A stretch of 64,000 bases of DNA from Porphyromonas uenonis DSM 23387 = JCM 13868 (lineage in GTDB: Bacteria; Bacteroidota; Bacteroidia; Bacteroidales; Porphyromonadaceae): assembly GCF_000482365.1 (NCBI RefSeq), contig NZ_KI535307.1:242556-306555 (forward strand). Reading direction: 5' to 3'. How positions within the stretch are numbered: position 1 is the stretch's first letter; each line of letters starts with the position of its first letter. Under the pieces are notes generated by a model. That model was given only the letters and a program-made list of their open reading frames with translations. It was not told the origin of the DNA and searched no databases. Positions 1 to 9,535 of this stretch are shown piece by piece. The position numbers and the translations under genes were made by a program.

Positions 1-24
1 TTTGATTGATGCTCTGACTTTCAT
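1..24 (-). CDS. rpmJ: Ribosomal protein L36, N-terminal end only (cut by window edge)
   Basis: Read on the minus strand from position 24, the first eight codons give MKVRASIK, the typical start of bL36, a tiny zinc-binding protein of the large ribosomal subunit. It lies 35 bases downstream of infA, the usual infA-rpmJ order. The rest of the gene is outside the window, so its cysteine/histidine ligands cannot be checked. Confidence 0.85.
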
Positions 25-59
25 AGTATGCTCTTATTCTGATTGTCGCTATGACTTGA

Positions 60-278
60 TTACTTGTATCTATAGGAGATGCGACCACGTGTGAGGTCGT
101 ACGGAGACATCTCTACCTTGACTTTGTCTCCTGGCAGGATACGGATGAAGTGCATACGCATCTTGCCCGATATGTGTGCCGTGATGATATGTCCGTTCTG
201 GAGCTGTACCTTGAACATAGCATTGCTCAGTGCCTCTAGGACGACTCCATCCTGCTCAATAGCTGTTTGCTTGGCCAT
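60..278 (-). CDS. infA: Translation initiation factor IF-1
   Basis: Encodes 72 residues, the normal IF-1 length, forming a single S1/OB-fold RNA-binding domain. IF-1 binds the A site of the 30S subunit and helps IF-2 and IF-3 during initiation. The segments [19 protein letters not shown] and [11 protein letters not shown] are typical of the family. It starts one base after the map stop codon, so the two are certainly co-transcribed at the distal end of the spc operon. Nothing unusual is seen. Confidence 0.97.
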   Translation of the reverse strand: MAKQTAIEQDGVVLEALSNAMFKVQLQNGHIITAHISGKMRMHFIRILPGDKVKVEMSPYDLTRGRISYRYK

Positions 279-279
279 A

Positions 280-1071
280 TTAAAACTCTCGTGTGCCTAA
301 TACTTCTTTGATATACTCGTATGTAGAGAGGATCTGGGGTGCTTGACCATCTGGCATAATGGCGAGGCAGTGCTCAAAGTGCGCTGCAGGCTTGCCGTCA
401 TGCGTGCGGACGGTCCATCCATCGGACTCAAAGACGACCTTGCGACGTCCCATCGTCACCATGGGCTCGATACAGATACACATACCTGCGCGTAGCTTGG
501 GACCAACTCCTGGGAATCCGTAGTTGGGGACGTTGGGATCTTCGTGCATTGCATGCCCGATACCATGACCCACCAACTCACGGACGATGCCATACCCCTG
601 CGCTTCACAGTGGCGCTGGACGGCGGCCCCGATGTGCCCCACGTTGTGACCCTCGACAGCTTGCTTGATACCTAGGTAGAGGGAGTCACGAGTGACCGTC
701 AGCAGACGCTCTACCTCGGGATCGATCTCCCCTACTGCAAAGGTGTAAGCACTATCGCCCGTAAAGCCGTTGATATGCGTGCCACAATCTACGGAGATGA
801 TGTCTCCCTCGTGCAGTATCTCTCGATCCGAAGGGATACCATGTACCACGTGATCATTGATCGAGGTACAGATACTGGCCGGGAAGCCTCCATAACCTAA
901 GAACGCAGGAGTAGCTCCGTGATCACATATAAAGGTATAGGCGATCGTATCTAGATGCTTGGTGGTAACCCCAGGAGCAATGTGCTTTGCCACCTCCCCC
1001 AAGGTCTCTCCAACGAGTCTGTTGGCCACACGCATCAGCTCTATCTCCTCTGATGTCTTTAGGTAAATCAT
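280..1071 (-). CDS. map: Methionine aminopeptidase type I
   Basis: Encodes 263 residues with the pita-bread fold of type I enzymes. It removes the initiator methionine from new proteins when the second residue is small. The five metal ligands are visible as D95 (VDCG), D106 (GDSA), H169 (GHGIG), E202 (IEPM) and E233 (FEH), with H77 as the additional catalytic histidine. There is no N-terminal SH3-like zinc extension. It lies between secY and infA, as in many bacteria, which couples processing to the translation and export genes. Confidence 0.97.
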   Translation of the reverse strand: MIYLKTSEEIELMRVANRLVGETLGEVAKHIAPGVTTKHLDTIAYTFICDHGATPAFLGYGGFPASICTSINDHVVHGIPSDREILHEGDIISVDCGTHINGFTGDSAYTFAVGEIDPEVERLLTVTRDSLYLGIKQAVEGHNVGHIGAAVQRHCEAQGYGIVRELVGHGIGHAMHEDPNVPNYGFPGVGPKLRAGMCICIEPMVTMGRRKVVFESDGWTVRTHDGKPAAHFEHCLAIMPDGQAPQILSTYEYIKEVLGTREF

Positions 1072-1115
1072 CTATTTGAATATAGTCAAATGAAACAACG
1101 CTACTGTAAGGAGTA

Positions 1116-2462
1116 TCAATACGCTGATACGGACCCGGTACGTCCCTTGATACGTCCACTCTTCAGTAGACCATCGTAGTGACGCATCAGTAGGTGACTC
1201 TCGACTTGCTGTAGTGTATCTAGGACCACACCTACGAGGATCAGCAGTGATGTACCTCCGAAGAACTGTGCAAATGCCGAACTAATACCCAGTATCTGAG
1301 CAAAGGCTGGCATGATAGCAACTATCGCGAGGAAGAGTGCTCCAGGTAGTGTGATACGATCCATGATACCATCGAGGTAGTCACGTGTGCTACGCCCTGG
1401 CTTGACGCCTGGGATAAATCCATTATTGCGCTTGAGGTCATCGGCCATCTGCGTGGGGTTGATCGTAATCGCCGTATAGAAGTAGGTGAAAAGGATGATC
1501 AACGTAGCAAAGATGAAGTTGTACCAGAAGCTCGTATTGTCTGACAATACCTGGATAAAGCGTGAGGGCGTACCATCGCCTCCTGTGAAGTAGCTAGCAA
1601 GTGAGATAGGTATAAACATGATCGCCTGAGCGAAAATGATAGGCATCACGTTGGCAGCATTGACCTTGAGAGGTATATACTGACGTGCGCCACCATACTG
1701 CTTATTACCTACGACACGCTTGGCGTACTGCACGGGCACTTTGCGCGTACCCTGTACTAGTAGGATAGCTCCTGCCGTAACGAAGAGTAGGAATACGATC
1801 TCAGCGAGGAATGCCACAAGTCCTCCTGAAGCACTGATGAGACGATAGTTAAACTCCGCTATCAGCGCATGAGGCAGACGAGCGATAATACCGATAAGGA
1901 TGATGAATGAGATACCATTGCCGACACCCTTGTCTGTAATGCGCTCACCTAGCCAAAGGACAAACATACTGCCCGCAGCTAGTATGACGGTAGCAAATAC
2001 ACGATACATGAAGCCCGAAGGTAGCGACGCTCCAGCAGCGCGTAGCTGCATGTCTAGATTCAACAGATAGGCTGGAGCCTGAATCAACAGAATCAGTACC
2101 GTCAGGTAGCGTGTCCACTGGTTGATCTTACGTCGCCCACTCTCACCCTCGCGCTGCATCTTCTGCATAGAGGGGATGATGATCGCCGCCAGCTGCATGA
2201 CGATACTTGCCGAGATGTAAGGCATGATACCTAGAGCAAATATCGAAGCATTGGAGAAGGCTCCTCCCGAAAACATGTTGAGCAGTGCCATCAGACCTTC
2301 ACTGGTCTGGCTGGCTAGACTGGTCAGTGTATCAGGATTGACCCCTGGCAATACGACGAAGCTACCTAGTCGGTATATAACCACATACAGGATAGTGATG
2401 AGAATCCGCTTACGCAGATCCTCAATCTTCCATATATTCTTAATTGTATCTACTAACCGCAT
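1116..2462 (-). CDS. secY: SecY, core subunit of the protein-export channel
   Basis: Encodes 448 residues with about ten hydrophobic helices. It forms the SecYEG translocon in the cytoplasmic membrane. The start MRLVDTIKNIWKIEDLRKRI is the usual amphipathic N-terminus before helix 1. The cytoplasmic loop with GTRKVPVQYAKR, the region that meets the ribosome and SecA, is present. The gene follows rplO after 11 bases, the conserved spc position. Length and gene order are normal. Confidence 0.97.
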   Translation of the reverse strand: MRLVDTIKNIWKIEDLRKRILITILYVVIYRLGSFVVLPGVNPDTLTSLASQTSEGLMALLNMFSGGAFSNASIFALGIMPYISASIVMQLAAIIIPSMQKMQREGESGRRKINQWTRYLTVLILLIQAPAYLLNLDMQLRAAGASLPSGFMYRVFATVILAAGSMFVLWLGERITDKGVGNGISFIILIGIIARLPHALIAEFNYRLISASGGLVAFLAEIVFLLFVTAGAILLVQGTRKVPVQYAKRVVGNKQYGGARQYIPLKVNAANVMPIIFAQAIMFIPISLASYFTGGDGTPSRFIQVLSDNTSFWYNFIFATLIILFTYFYTAITINPTQMADDLKRNNGFIPGVKPGRSTRDYLDGIMDRITLPGALFLAIVAIMPAFAQILGISSAFAQFFGGTSLLILVGVVLDTLQQVESHLLMRHYDGLLKSGRIKGRTGSVSAY

Positions 2463-2473
2463 ATCAGCTTATC

Positions 2474-2938
2474 TTATTGTAGTATCGATCCTCCCTGAGC
2501 CTCGATGAGCTCCTTGGCACGAGCTGAGTAAGCATCTGCCTCGACCTGTATGGGTCGTGTCAGCTCACCCTGTGCTAGGATCTTTACGGATTCATTACGT
2601 GAGGCTAGACCAGCTGCGACAAGCTTGTCCTTAGTGATGACAGCTGTCTCTGCTTGATTGGGGAAGAACTCCGTATTCTGTGCCAACTGCTCAAGAGCAG
2701 CTAGGTTCACAGGACGATACTCTACCCTATTGATATTATTGAAGCCAAACTTAGGTAGGCGACGCTGTATAGGCATCTGACCACCCTCAAATCCGACTTT
2801 ATGCTTGTATCCAGAGCGAGACTTGGCTCCCTTGTGTCCACGTGTAGACGTGCCACCACGGCCAGATCCCTGACCACGACCGATACGACGACGAGAGTGA
2901 ACAGAGCCCTCGGCTGGCTTGAGTGTAGATAAGTCCAT
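2474..2938 (-). CDS. rplO: 50S ribosomal protein L15
   Basis: Encodes 154 residues. The basic, glycine-rich N-terminal tail (GRGQGSGRGGTSTRGHKGAKSR) threads into 23S rRNA, and the C-terminal globular part ends in IEAQGGSILQ, as is usual in Bacteroidota. uL15 is a late assembly protein of the large subunit. It is placed between rpmD and secY with short spacers, consistent with one transcript. Confidence 0.97.
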   Translation of the reverse strand: MDLSTLKPAEGSVHSRRRIGRGQGSGRGGTSTRGHKGAKSRSGYKHKVGFEGGQMPIQRRLPKFGFNNINRVEYRPVNLAALEQLAQNTEFFPNQAETAVITKDKLVAAGLASRNESVKILAQGELTRPIQVEADAYSARAKELIEAQGGSILQ

Positions 2939-2961
2939 TGCTATTATCTGTCTATATTTTA

Positions 2962-3138
2962 TTACTCTACGACCTGAACCAAGTGGTGTACTTTGGCCAC
3001 CATACCCCTGATCTGAGGGGTATCCTCATGCTCTACAATCTGGTGCATCTTGCGAAGACCTAGACCATCGAGGGTGCGCTTCTGAGACTTGTTGCACCGT
3101 ATGCGACTACGGACTTGCTCGATTTTGATTTTTGCCAT
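2962..3138 (-). CDS. rpmD: 50S ribosomal protein L30
   Basis: A 58-residue minus-strand frame fills the space between rpsE and rplO. It begins MAKIKIEQVRSRIRCNKSQK and ends VAKVHHLVQVVE before a TAA stop. This is the small ferredoxin-like uL30 fold, with the family pattern of R-RTLDGLGLRKMH. uL30 contacts 23S rRNA and 5S rRNA neighbours. The gene order rpsE-rpmD-rplO supports the call. Confidence 0.95.
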   Translation of the reverse strand: MAKIKIEQVRSRIRCNKSQKRTLDGLGLRKMHQIVEHEDTPQIRGMVAKVHHLVQVVE

Positions 3139-3162
3139 AATACTCTTTACTTGTCTAGGTGA

Positions 3163-3681
3163 TTATCCTTTAAACACGCGCTCTACAGAGACGCCTCTGC
3201 TCTGCGCAACCATCAAGGGGCTGCGTAGCTCAGCGAGTGCTGCGATGGTAGCCTTGACGAGGTTGTGAGGGTTCGTCGATCCCTGGCTCTTTGCCAAGAC
3301 ATCGGTAACACCTACACTGTCTAGTACCGCACGCATAGCACCTCCTGCTATGACTCCCGAACCTGCAGAGGCTGGGCGTAGCAAGATGCGAGCACCACCG
3401 AAGCGGCCTATCTGCTCGTGAGGTATGGTCCCGTTGTGGATGGGGACACGTATGAGATTCTTCTTAGCAGCCTCTACGCCCTTGGCGATGGCTGCGGGCA
3501 CTTCGCTGGCACGACCCATACCATAGCCTACGACGCCATCCTCGTTACCGACGACAACAATCGCTGCAAAGGTAAAGGTGCGACCACCCTTCGTGACCTT
3601 AGTTACTCGATTGATAGCTACTAGACGATCCTTAAGATCTAGATCATTGGTAGCTGTGACTCTATTTGTTGCTATTGCCAT
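3163..3681 (-). CDS. rpsE: 30S ribosomal protein S5
   Basis: Encodes 172 residues: an N-terminal double-stranded-RNA-binding-like domain ([21 protein letters not shown], then [15 protein letters not shown]) and a C-terminal uS5 domain. It helps decoding accuracy and the helicase activity of the 30S entry channel. The family signature [20 protein letters not shown] is clear. It lies between rplR and rpmD. Confidence 0.97.
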   Translation of the reverse strand: MAIATNRVTATNDLDLKDRLVAINRVTKVTKGGRTFTFAAIVVVGNEDGVVGYGMGRASEVPAAIAKGVEAAKKNLIRVPIHNGTIPHEQIGRFGGARILLRPASAGSGVIAGGAMRAVLDSVGVTDVLAKSQGSTNPHNLVKATIAALAELRSPLMVAQSRGVSVERVFKG

Positions 3682-3696
3682 GATGTGCTCTGTGAT

Positions 3697-4041
3697 TTAG
3701 AATTTAAGACCTCCTGTACGAGCTGCATCTGCTAGCTCCTTGACACGACCATGATAGAGATATCCATTACGATCGAAAACCACTGTATCAATGCCAGCAG
3801 CAAGAGCTACACGAGCTATCTCCTGTCCTACCTGAGCGGCTACCTCCTTCTTAGTACCAGAGGTCTCCATCTTGAGTGAGGAGGCGCTTGCTAGGGTGCG
3901 TCCTTCTATATCGTCGATAACCTGTGCGTAAATCTGCTTATTGCTTCTGAACACAGACAGACGTGGTCTCTGGGGTGTACCACTTATCTTGCCACGCACA
4001 CGTGTCTTGATGTGCTTTCTTCTTTGTGCTTTCTTGTTCAT
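3697..4041 (-). CDS. rplR: 50S ribosomal protein L18
   Basis: Encodes 114 residues. uL18 binds 5S rRNA and joins it to the central protuberance. The basic N-terminus ([19 protein letters not shown]) and the motif [20 protein letters not shown] are typical, as is the C-terminal [20 protein letters not shown]. It is placed between rplF and rpsE with short spacers. Confidence 0.97.
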   Translation of the reverse strand: MNKKAQRRKHIKTRVRGKISGTPQRPRLSVFRSNKQIYAQVIDDIEGRTLASASSLKMETSGTKKEVAAQVGQEIARVALAAGIDTVVFDRNGYLYHGRVKELADAARTGGLKF

Positions 4042-4071
4042 ATGACTCTTTACTTAGATAGTGGATACGAC

Positions 4072-4623
4072 TTACTTAGCAGCCGTCTTACCAGACTTGC
4101 GGCGTACCTCCTCACCGAGGAAGCGAACACCCTTGCCCTTGTATGGCTCTGGCTTGCGGAATGAACGAATCTTAGCACAGACCTGTCCTAGGAGCTGCTT
4201 ATCGCAAGACTTTAGGATGATCTTAGGGGTCTGATTGCGCACCATCTCGGTCTCAATCTTGATCTCATTGGGGAGTACCAGATAGATGGCGTGCGTGAAG
4301 CCTAGTGAGAGCTCTAGGATCTGCCCCTGATTGGTCGCACGGTAACCGACACCGATTAGTTCGAGCGTCTGGGTGAACTCTTCGTGTACACCCATCACCA
4401 TGTTGTGGATTAGCTGACGGTAGAGACCGTGCAGGGAGCGCTCCTGGCGCTCATCAGAGTGACGTGCGAGTGTGATCTCACCGTCCTCGATAGAGACCTC
4501 GATGCGAGGATCTATATATTGCTTGAGCTCACCCTTGGGGCCCTTTACTGTTACGTAGTGATCCTCCTGAGAGACGGTCACGCCCTGTGGTATAGCTATG
4601 GGTAGTTTACCTATTCTAGACAT
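4072..4623 (-). CDS. rplF: 50S ribosomal protein L6
   Basis: Encodes 183 residues with the two repeated uL6 domains. The signature near the C-terminus, KPEPYKGKGVRF, is present. uL6 lies near the sarcin-ricin loop and the factor-binding site. The basic tail EEVRRKSGKTAAK is common in the phylum. Flanking genes rpsH and rplR match the spc order. Confidence 0.97.
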   Translation of the reverse strand: MSRIGKLPIAIPQGVTVSQEDHYVTVKGPKGELKQYIDPRIEVSIEDGEITLARHSDERQERSLHGLYRQLIHNMVMGVHEEFTQTLELIGVGYRATNQGQILELSLGFTHAIYLVLPNEIKIETEMVRNQTPKIILKSCDKQLLGQVCAKIRSFRKPEPYKGKGVRFLGEEVRRKSGKTAAK

Positions 4624-4644
4624 ATTACTTTGCTATATGGAGGA

Positions 4645-5040
4645 TTAATATACATAACATAGTACCTCACCACCGATCTTGAGCTCACGAGCCTCTTTGT
4701 CAGTCATGACGCCGTGAGATGTAGATAGGATGGCGATACCTAGTCCATTGAGTACGCGAGGCATATCTTTGTAGCCTACATACTTACGTAAGCCTGGGCG
4801 TGAGACACGCTTGAGGCTCTTGATTGCGTTGACCTTGTTAGAGAGGTCATACTTGAGGGCGACCTTGATGGTTCCTTTGCATCCCTCCTCCTCAAACATA
4901 TAGTTGAGGATGTAGCCCTTGTCAAAGAGGATCTTGGTGATATCCTTCTTGATGTTGCTAGCTGGGATTTCTACCACACGGTGACCCGCTTTGATTGCAT
5001 TGCGCAATCGGGTGAGATAATCTGCTATTGGATCTGTCAT
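4645..5040 (-). CDS. rpsH: 30S ribosomal protein S8
   Basis: Encodes 131 residues. uS8 is a primary binder of the central domain of 16S rRNA and, in E. coli, the translational repressor of the spc operon. The start MTDPIADYLTRLRNAIKAGH and the C-terminal signature LSTSHGVMTDKEARELKIGG are typical. It is separated from rpsN by an unusual 483-base gap that contains a candidate promoter, so expression of rpsH and the genes after it may be partly independent of the upstream half of the cluster. Confidence 0.97.
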   Translation of the reverse strand: MTDPIADYLTRLRNAIKAGHRVVEIPASNIKKDITKILFDKGYILNYMFEEEGCKGTIKVALKYDLSNKVNAIKSLKRVSRPGLRKYVGYKDMPRVLNGLGIAILSTSHGVMTDKEARELKIGGEVLCYVY

Positions 5041-5278
5041 TGTGTATTAAGATTAAATTGATCTGGAGGGTTCCTAGCTTGCTCTAAGCTCCTTGCCTAA
5101 TGTATCATCGACTCCTCTGGATCTCTGATCTTCTTGCGGAAGAGATGATCTCCTGTATGAATAGGAGGAGTCTCGCATACCAAGGCTGGGAGCTGTAAGT
5201 GATAGGCTACCCCAGACAATATTTAATTGATTCGCTATCAGTCATCGCCCCACGCTCTCACTCTAGAGAGTGCGAGCA

Positions 5279-5318
5279 TCTCATACACTCCCCCCTGGTG
5301 TGGAGGGGATATATGAGA
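5279..5318 (-). promoter_or_regulatory. Two-step hairpin in the rpsN-rpsH gap
   Basis: Outer arms TCTCATA (5279-5285) and TATGAGA (5312-5318) and inner arms CCCCT (5292-5296) and AGGGG (5304-5308) can form a nested stem. It lies a few bases downstream of the candidate minus-strand promoter, so it would be at the very 5' end of the new transcript. No T-run follows on the minus strand, so a leader structure fits better than a simple terminator. Confidence 0.45.
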
Positions 5319-5331
5319 GGACAATTCTGGG

Positions 5332-5339
5332 CAAAGATA
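5332..5339 (-). promoter_or_regulatory. Candidate internal promoter for rpsH and downstream spc genes
   Basis: The minus strand reads TATCTTTG, matching the Bacteroidota -7 consensus TAnnTTTG. About 20 bases upstream there is only a TTTT-like -33 region. It lies roughly 290 bases before the rpsH start, inside an otherwise non-coding gap. Confidence 0.5.
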
Positions 5340-5523
5340 CAAATAGTCTAGATACTATGAAAACTTTCGGAGCCTATCGGAAGTATATCACGCCTGCCGT
5401 ATGGGCGGCACATGACGCTCCAACCCGCTCTCAGTGTAGTGTATCTAAGCCTTGGGACTCTCTATAGACGATTTGTCTACAAGAGATCTCTGTCCTCGGA
5501 TGTGGGTGTCGACGAGAGATTCT

Positions 5524-5802
5524 TTACCAGCTGGCTTTCTTCACCCCTGGGATAAGACCAGCAGAAGCCATCTCGCGGAACTGGATACGGCTGATGCCAA
5601 ACTGTCTGATATAACCCTTGGGACGTCCCGTGATCTTGCAGCGATTGTGCAGACGCACAGGAGAGGAGTTGCGAGGGAGTGTCTGTAGCTTCTGCAGAGA
5701 CTCATAGTCTCCAGCAGCCTTGAGCTCAGCACGACGCTTCGCATACTTCTGAACTAGCTTCTGGCGCTTGGCCTCACGGGCCTTCATTGATTCTTTTGCC
5801 AT
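5524..5802 (-). CDS. rpsN: 30S ribosomal protein S14 (zinc-free form)
   Basis: Encodes 92 residues, the longer C-minus type of uS14 without the CxxC-CxxC zinc motif. Only one cysteine lies in the core ([20 protein letters not shown]). uS14 is a late-joining protein of the 30S head. It follows rplE after 15 bases. The downstream side is unusual: rpsH comes only after 483 non-coding bases. Confidence 0.97.
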   Translation of the reverse strand: MAKESMKAREAKRQKLVQKYAKRRAELKAAGDYESLQKLQTLPRNSSPVRLHNRCKITGRPKGYIRQFGISRIQFREMASAGLIPGVKKASW

Positions 5803-5817
5803 AAACCTATGTGTATC

Positions 5818-6372
5818 TTACTTATTAGTAGTACGGAAGGGAAGACCAAAGCGCTTGAGTAGCTCGAAGCCCTCCTCATCGGTAGGAGCTGAGGTTACAA
5901 AAGTGATGTTCATCCCTAGTATCTTCGTGATACTGTCGAGGTTGATCTCAGGGAAGATGATCTGCTCTGAGATACCTAGCGTATAGTTACCACGTCCATC
6001 CAGCTTAGAGTTGATACCCTTGAAGTCACGGATACGTGGGAGTGCGACACGTACGAGACGCTCGAGGAACTCGTACATACGGTCTCCACGCAGTGTAACC
6101 ATGACACCGATAGGCATCTGCTTACGTAGCTTGAAGTTGGATATATCCTTGCGAGAGTGTGTCGCTACTGCCTTCTGTCCGGTGATCTGTGTGAGCTCAT
6201 CGATAGCTACGTCGATGATCTTCTTGTCACCTGTAGCCATGCCCAAGCCTTGATTGATGACGATCTTCTCTAGGCGGGGCACCTGCATGCTACTCTTGTA
6301 GGCAAAGTGCTTCATCAGATCGGGAGCGATCTGCTCTGTGTATTGCTTCTTAAGATTTACTGTCAGTGCCAT
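5818..6372 (-). CDS. rplE: 50S ribosomal protein L5
   Basis: Encodes 184 residues. uL5 binds 5S rRNA and contacts P-site tRNA. The signature region [20 protein letters not shown] and the later [20 protein letters not shown] are clear, and the C-terminus ([17 protein letters not shown]) is of usual length. Its start codon is two bases after the rplX stop codon, so the pair is tightly linked. Confidence 0.97.
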   Translation of the reverse strand: MALTVNLKKQYTEQIAPDLMKHFAYKSSMQVPRLEKIVINQGLGMATGDKKIIDVAIDELTQITGQKAVATHSRKDISNFKLRKQMPIGVMVTLRGDRMYEFLERLVRVALPRIRDFKGINSKLDGRGNYTLGISEQIIFPEINLDSITKILGMNITFVTSAPTDEEGFELLKRFGLPFRTTNK

Positions 6373-6374
6373 AG

Positions 6375-6695
6375 TTACTTAATTACTTCTCCTGACTGCT
6401 TAGCAAAGCGTACGAGCTTGCCGTTATCATCACGGCGACGTCCTATACGCGTTCCCTTGCCAGACTGAGGATCTAGCACATTCAGGTTAGATATATGTAT
6501 TGGAGCCTCCATGCTGAGAATAGCTCCCTGGGGGTTCTGTGCATTGGGCTTGGTATGCTTGGATACCATGTTGAGCCCCTCGACGATCGCACGCTGCTTC
6601 TTGACGAGAACCTTGAGGACACGTCCTGTCTTGCCCTTGTCGTCACCAGCATTTACCATGACGATGTCGCCTTTCTTAATATGAAACTTGCTCAT
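6375..6695 (-). CDS. rplX: 50S ribosomal protein L24
   Basis: Encodes 106 residues with an N-terminal KOW motif ([20 protein letters not shown]). uL24 starts assembly of the 50S subunit by binding the 5' end of 23S rRNA. The middle motif [20 protein letters not shown] is typical. Its neighbours rplN and rplE give the standard order. Confidence 0.97.
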   Translation of the reverse strand: MSKFHIKKGDIVMVNAGDDKGKTGRVLKVLVKKQRAIVEGLNMVSKHTKPNAQNPQGAILSMEAPIHISNLNVLDPQSGKGTRIGRRRDDNGKLVRFAKQSGEVIK

Positions 6696-6713
6696 CTCTA
6701 TTCTCTATATAAG

Positions 6714-7079
6714 TTAAAGGACCTCAGGAGCTAGAGACACGACCTTCATATTGACGGCACGTAGCTCACGAGCTACTGGTCCGAAGATACGTGTACCACG
6801 TAGCTCGCCATTGGGGGTGAGTAGTACGCAGGCGTTGTCATCAAAGCGGATGTAAGAGCCATCAGTGCGACGTATCTCCTTCTTGGTTCTTACGATGAGA
6901 GCCTTAGCGACAGTACCCTTCTTCATATCGCTGGAGGGGATGACGCTCTTGACGGTCACCACGATGATATCTCCGACCGAAGCATAGCGGCGGCGGGTGC
7001 CACCGAGTACACGGATACAGAGTACCTCGCGAGCACCACTATTGTCTGCTACATTGAGTCTTGATTCTTGCTGTATCAT
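6714..7079 (-). CDS. rplN: 50S ribosomal protein L14
   Basis: Encodes 121 residues, the normal uL14 length. The start [20 protein letters not shown] and the signature with FDDNACVLL are highly conserved. uL14 forms intersubunit bridges and is the docking site of the silencing factor RsfS. It follows rpsQ after three bases. Confidence 0.97.
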   Translation of the reverse strand: MIQQESRLNVADNSGAREVLCIRVLGGTRRRYASVGDIIVVTVKSVIPSSDMKKGTVAKALIVRTKKEIRRTDGSYIRFDDNACVLLTPNGELRGTRIFGPVARELRAVNMKVVSLAPEVL

Positions 7080-7082
7080 AGT

Positions 7083-7337
7083 TTACTTCGCTCTTTCTAT
7101 AATCTCGGTGAGTCTCCAACGCTTGGTACGGCTCAGAGGACGCGTCTCCATGATGCGGACACGGTCACCGATGTTCGTTTCATTCTTCTCGTCATGTGCA
7201 TAGTACTTTTTAGTCTTGCTGACGAACTTACCATATATAGGGTGCTTCTCTTTGAAGCGTGAGGCTACGGTGATGGTCTTGTCCATCTTATTGCTGGTGA
7301 CGATCCCGATGCGCTCTTTTCTGTGTTTTCTTTCCAT
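7083..7337 (-). CDS. rpsQ: 30S ribosomal protein S17
   Basis: Encodes 84 residues with the OB fold of uS17, a primary 16S rRNA binder. The motif [20 protein letters not shown] and the C-terminal [20 protein letters not shown] are characteristic. It lies between rpmC and rplN. Confidence 0.97.
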   Translation of the reverse strand: MERKHRKERIGIVTSNKMDKTITVASRFKEKHPIYGKFVSKTKKYYAHDEKNETNIGDRVRIMETRPLSRTKRWRLTEIIERAK

Positions 7338-7362
7338 GTGAATAATAGTCTATTCTGCAGGG

Positions 7363-7557
7363 TTAGTTATTTGTCTCTCGCTCAGCGAGGACAGTCTTGA
7401 GACGAGCGATCGTGCGACGCTGCTCTCTAAAAGCTGCAGGATTCTCAGCTGGAGAGACATAGTGGTCTATCCTCTTCTGCTGGTAGGTAGCCTGCTCAGC
7501 CTCTATACGCTCACGGATCTCCTCCGTTGTGAGCTCTTTGATTTCGCTTATCTGCAT
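7363..7557 (-). CDS. rpmC: 50S ribosomal protein L29
   Basis: Encodes 64 residues, two antiparallel helices as in uL29 near the exit tunnel, where trigger factor and SRP dock. The region EIKELTTEEIRERI and the conserved ending RRTIARLKTVLAERE support the call, and so does the rplP-rpmC-rpsQ order. Confidence 0.95.
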   Translation of the reverse strand: MQISEIKELTTEEIRERIEAEQATYQQKRIDHYVSPAENPAAFREQRRTIARLKTVLAERETNN

Positions 7558-7578
7558 AGCTGTATAAGGTCTAGCGGA

Positions 7579-8013
7579 TTAAACATTAGGATTAGCAGCG
7601 TCGTAGTCTCGACGTACGACAAACTTTGTCGTGATTGGCAGCTTCTGAGCGGCCAGACGTAGAGCCTCCTTGGCGACTTCGTAAGGTACACCCTCTACTT
7701 CAAAGAGCATACGACCGGGAGTCACTGGAGCGACAAATCCCTCGGGATTACCTTTACCTTTACCCATTCGCACCTCAGCAGGCTTTGCTGTGATTGGCTT
7801 GTCGGGGAAGATGCGGCACCAGACCTGTCCTTGTCTCTGCATGTAACGCGTTACCGCAATACGAGCAGCCTCTATCTGACGGCCGGTGATCCACTTACTC
7901 TCTAGGCTCTTGATACCAAAAGAACCAAATGCGAGCTGGTTGCCACGCTGTGCATTGCCCTTCATGCGGCCCTTTTGTTGCCTTCTAAATTTAGTCTTCT
8001 TAGGTTGTAACAT
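7579..8013 (-). CDS. rplP: 50S ribosomal protein L16
   Basis: Encodes 144 residues. uL16 shapes the A-site region of the peptidyl-transferase centre. The N-terminus [19 protein letters not shown] and the motifs RIFPDKPIT and [15 protein letters not shown] are standard. It is placed directly after rpsC. Confidence 0.97.
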   Translation of the reverse strand: MLQPKKTKFRRQQKGRMKGNAQRGNQLAFGSFGIKSLESKWITGRQIEAARIAVTRYMQRQGQVWCRIFPDKPITAKPAEVRMGKGKGNPEGFVAPVTPGRMLFEVEGVPYEVAKEALRLAAQKLPITTKFVVRRDYDAANPNV

Positions 8014-8028
8014 AGCTGTGGTCTTTGA

Positions 8029-8778
8029 TTAGCGATTAGATCTATTGCGTCCTCCACGACGGAATCCACCACGACGATCACCACGAGAGTCACCACCTCG
8101 GCGCCCTGCCTGACGGCGTGGCTGTGAGAGGTCAGGAGCTAGATCGCGGCGCTCGTATACCTCGCCGTTCATGATCCAGACCTTGACACCTATCATACCC
8201 ACCTTGGTGAGTGCTCCAGCCTGAGCATAGTCGATGTCAGCACGTAGTGTGTGTAGTGGGGTACGTCCCTCCTTGTATAGCTCGGAGCGAGCCATCTCGG
8301 CGTTGTTGAGACGACCAGAGAGTTGTATCTTGATACCCTCAGCGCCAGCACGCATAGCGTTTGCGATAGCCATCTTGACGGTACGTCTGTATGACATACG
8401 TCCCTCTAGCTTGCGAGCTATATCGTTAGCCACGATGACGGCATCAACCTCAGGCTTGCGCACCTCGTAGATGTTGATCTGTATGTTGTCAGCCTTTGTG
8501 ACCTTCTTGAGCTCAGCCTTGAGGTTCTCCACGTTTTGACCACCCTTTCCGACGATCATGCCGGGACGAGCGGTGCATATGGTTATGGTGACGACCTTGA
8601 GGGCACGCTCTATGATGATGCGGCTCACGAGAGCACCTGACAGTCTAGTGTGTAGGTACTTTCTGATACGGTCATCCTCTACTAGGGTATCGCCATAGTT
8701 GCGACCACCATACCAGTTAGAGTCCCAACCACGTATGTAGCCGAGTCTGTTTGCTATTGGATTAATTTTCTGTCCCAT
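8029..8778 (-). CDS. rpsC: 30S ribosomal protein S3
   Basis: Encodes 249 residues with an N-terminal KH domain containing [15 protein letters not shown] and a C-terminal uS3 domain ([24 protein letters not shown]). The tail is rich in Arg and Gly ([18 protein letters not shown]), longer than in E. coli but common in Bacteroidota. uS3 forms part of the mRNA entry channel. The gene starts five bases after rplV. Confidence 0.97.
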   Translation of the reverse strand: MGQKINPIANRLGYIRGWDSNWYGGRNYGDTLVEDDRIRKYLHTRLSGALVSRIIIERALKVVTITICTARPGMIVGKGGQNVENLKAELKKVTKADNIQINIYEVRKPEVDAVIVANDIARKLEGRMSYRRTVKMAIANAMRAGAEGIKIQLSGRLNNAEMARSELYKEGRTPLHTLRADIDYAQAGALTKVGMIGVKVWIMNGEVYERRDLAPDLSQPRRQAGRRGGDSRGDRRGGFRRGGRNRSNR

Positions 8779-8783
8779 GTCAG

Positions 8784-9197
8784 TTACTTAGCTACGTTGT
8801 TAACTATTTGGTCGACCCACACGGTGATGTGATTCGAACGCTTGCGGATTCTGTAGCCACGGCCTTGTGGGGCTGGGCGTAGACGCTTGAGTGTGACACC
8901 CTCGTCTACATAAACTTTGGAGACGTAGAGCTCACCCTCATCAGCCTTGCGGCCGTTGAGCTGCTCCCAGTTAGAGACAGCGCTACGTATGAGCTGCTCT
9001 ACACGCTGAGCTGCTACACGGCGAGAGCTAAATCTCAGTGTAGCCATCGCGCGCTCTACCTCCATGCCTCTTATATTATCGACGACTAGACGCATCTTGC
9101 GAGGAGATGTGGGCACATTGCGTAGCTTAGCTACAGCGGGCTGTGTCACCGTCTCCTGAGCGGTCGTCTCTATTGTATCTTGATTATTGGCACTCAT
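8784..9197 (-). CDS. rplV: 50S ribosomal protein L22
   Basis: Encodes 137 residues with the uL22 fold; its beta-hairpin ([20 protein letters not shown]) reaches into the exit tunnel. The N-terminus ([20 protein letters not shown]) is an acidic extension before the conserved [15 protein letters not shown], so this start gives a protein somewhat longer than the usual 110 residues. No nearer alternative start fits better. Confidence 0.95.
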   Translation of the reverse strand: MSANNQDTIETTAQETVTQPAVAKLRNVPTSPRKMRLVVDNIRGMEVERAMATLRFSSRRVAAQRVEQLIRSAVSNWEQLNGRKADEGELYVSKVYVDEGVTLKRLRPAPQGRGYRIRKRSNHITVWVDQIVNNVAK

Positions 9198-9240
9198 GTG
9201 TGATAATTACTTTGATTCGATCTATTACAGGGGTGCTTAA

Positions 9241-9504
9241 CTAGCGATTGCCAGAGTGACCACGGAAGGTACGCGTAGGAGCGAACTCTCCGAGCTTGTG
9301 ACCCACCATATTCTCTGTAATAAATACAGGTATAAAACTCTTGCCATTGTGTACGGCGATCGTATGTCCCACGAAGTCTGGAGAAATCATTGAGGCGCGA
9401 GACCAAGTCTTGATGACTGACTTCTTGCCACTTTCATTCATAGCCAAAACTTTCTTTTCGAGCTTAACGCTGATAAATGGCCCTTTCTTAAGTGAACGAC
9501 TCAT
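9241..9504 (-). CDS. rpsS: 30S ribosomal protein S19
   Basis: Encodes 87 residues beginning [19 protein letters not shown], an almost invariant uS19 start, with the signature [20 protein letters not shown] at the end. uS19 sits in the 30S head with uS13. It lies between rplB and rplV. Confidence 0.97.
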   Translation of the reverse strand: MSRSLKKGPFISVKLEKKVLAMNESGKKSVIKTWSRASMISPDFVGHTIAVHNGKSFIPVFITENMVGHKLGEFAPTRTFRGHSGNR

Positions 9505-9535
9505 GTGTTTAGTTCTTGCTTAAATGATACAATGA

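Larger units (their letters stand above)
5041..5523. other. Long non-coding gap inside the spc operon (rpsN-rpsH)
   Basis: These genes are normally a few bases apart, yet 483 bases separate them here. No convincing minus-strand protein-coding frame was found. The stretch holds a TATCTTTG -7 box (5332-5339, minus) and a strong hairpin (5279-5318). A short palindrome, CACTCTAGAGAGTG, lies just left of the hairpin near 5257-5271. It reads best as a second promoter with a structured leader of roughly 280 bases. Confidence 0.6.

Noticed and set aside
5270..5688. Plus-strand frames in and beside the rpsN-rpsH gap
   Set aside because: They overlap rpsN or the hairpin region, have no recognisable domains and oppose the whole operon.
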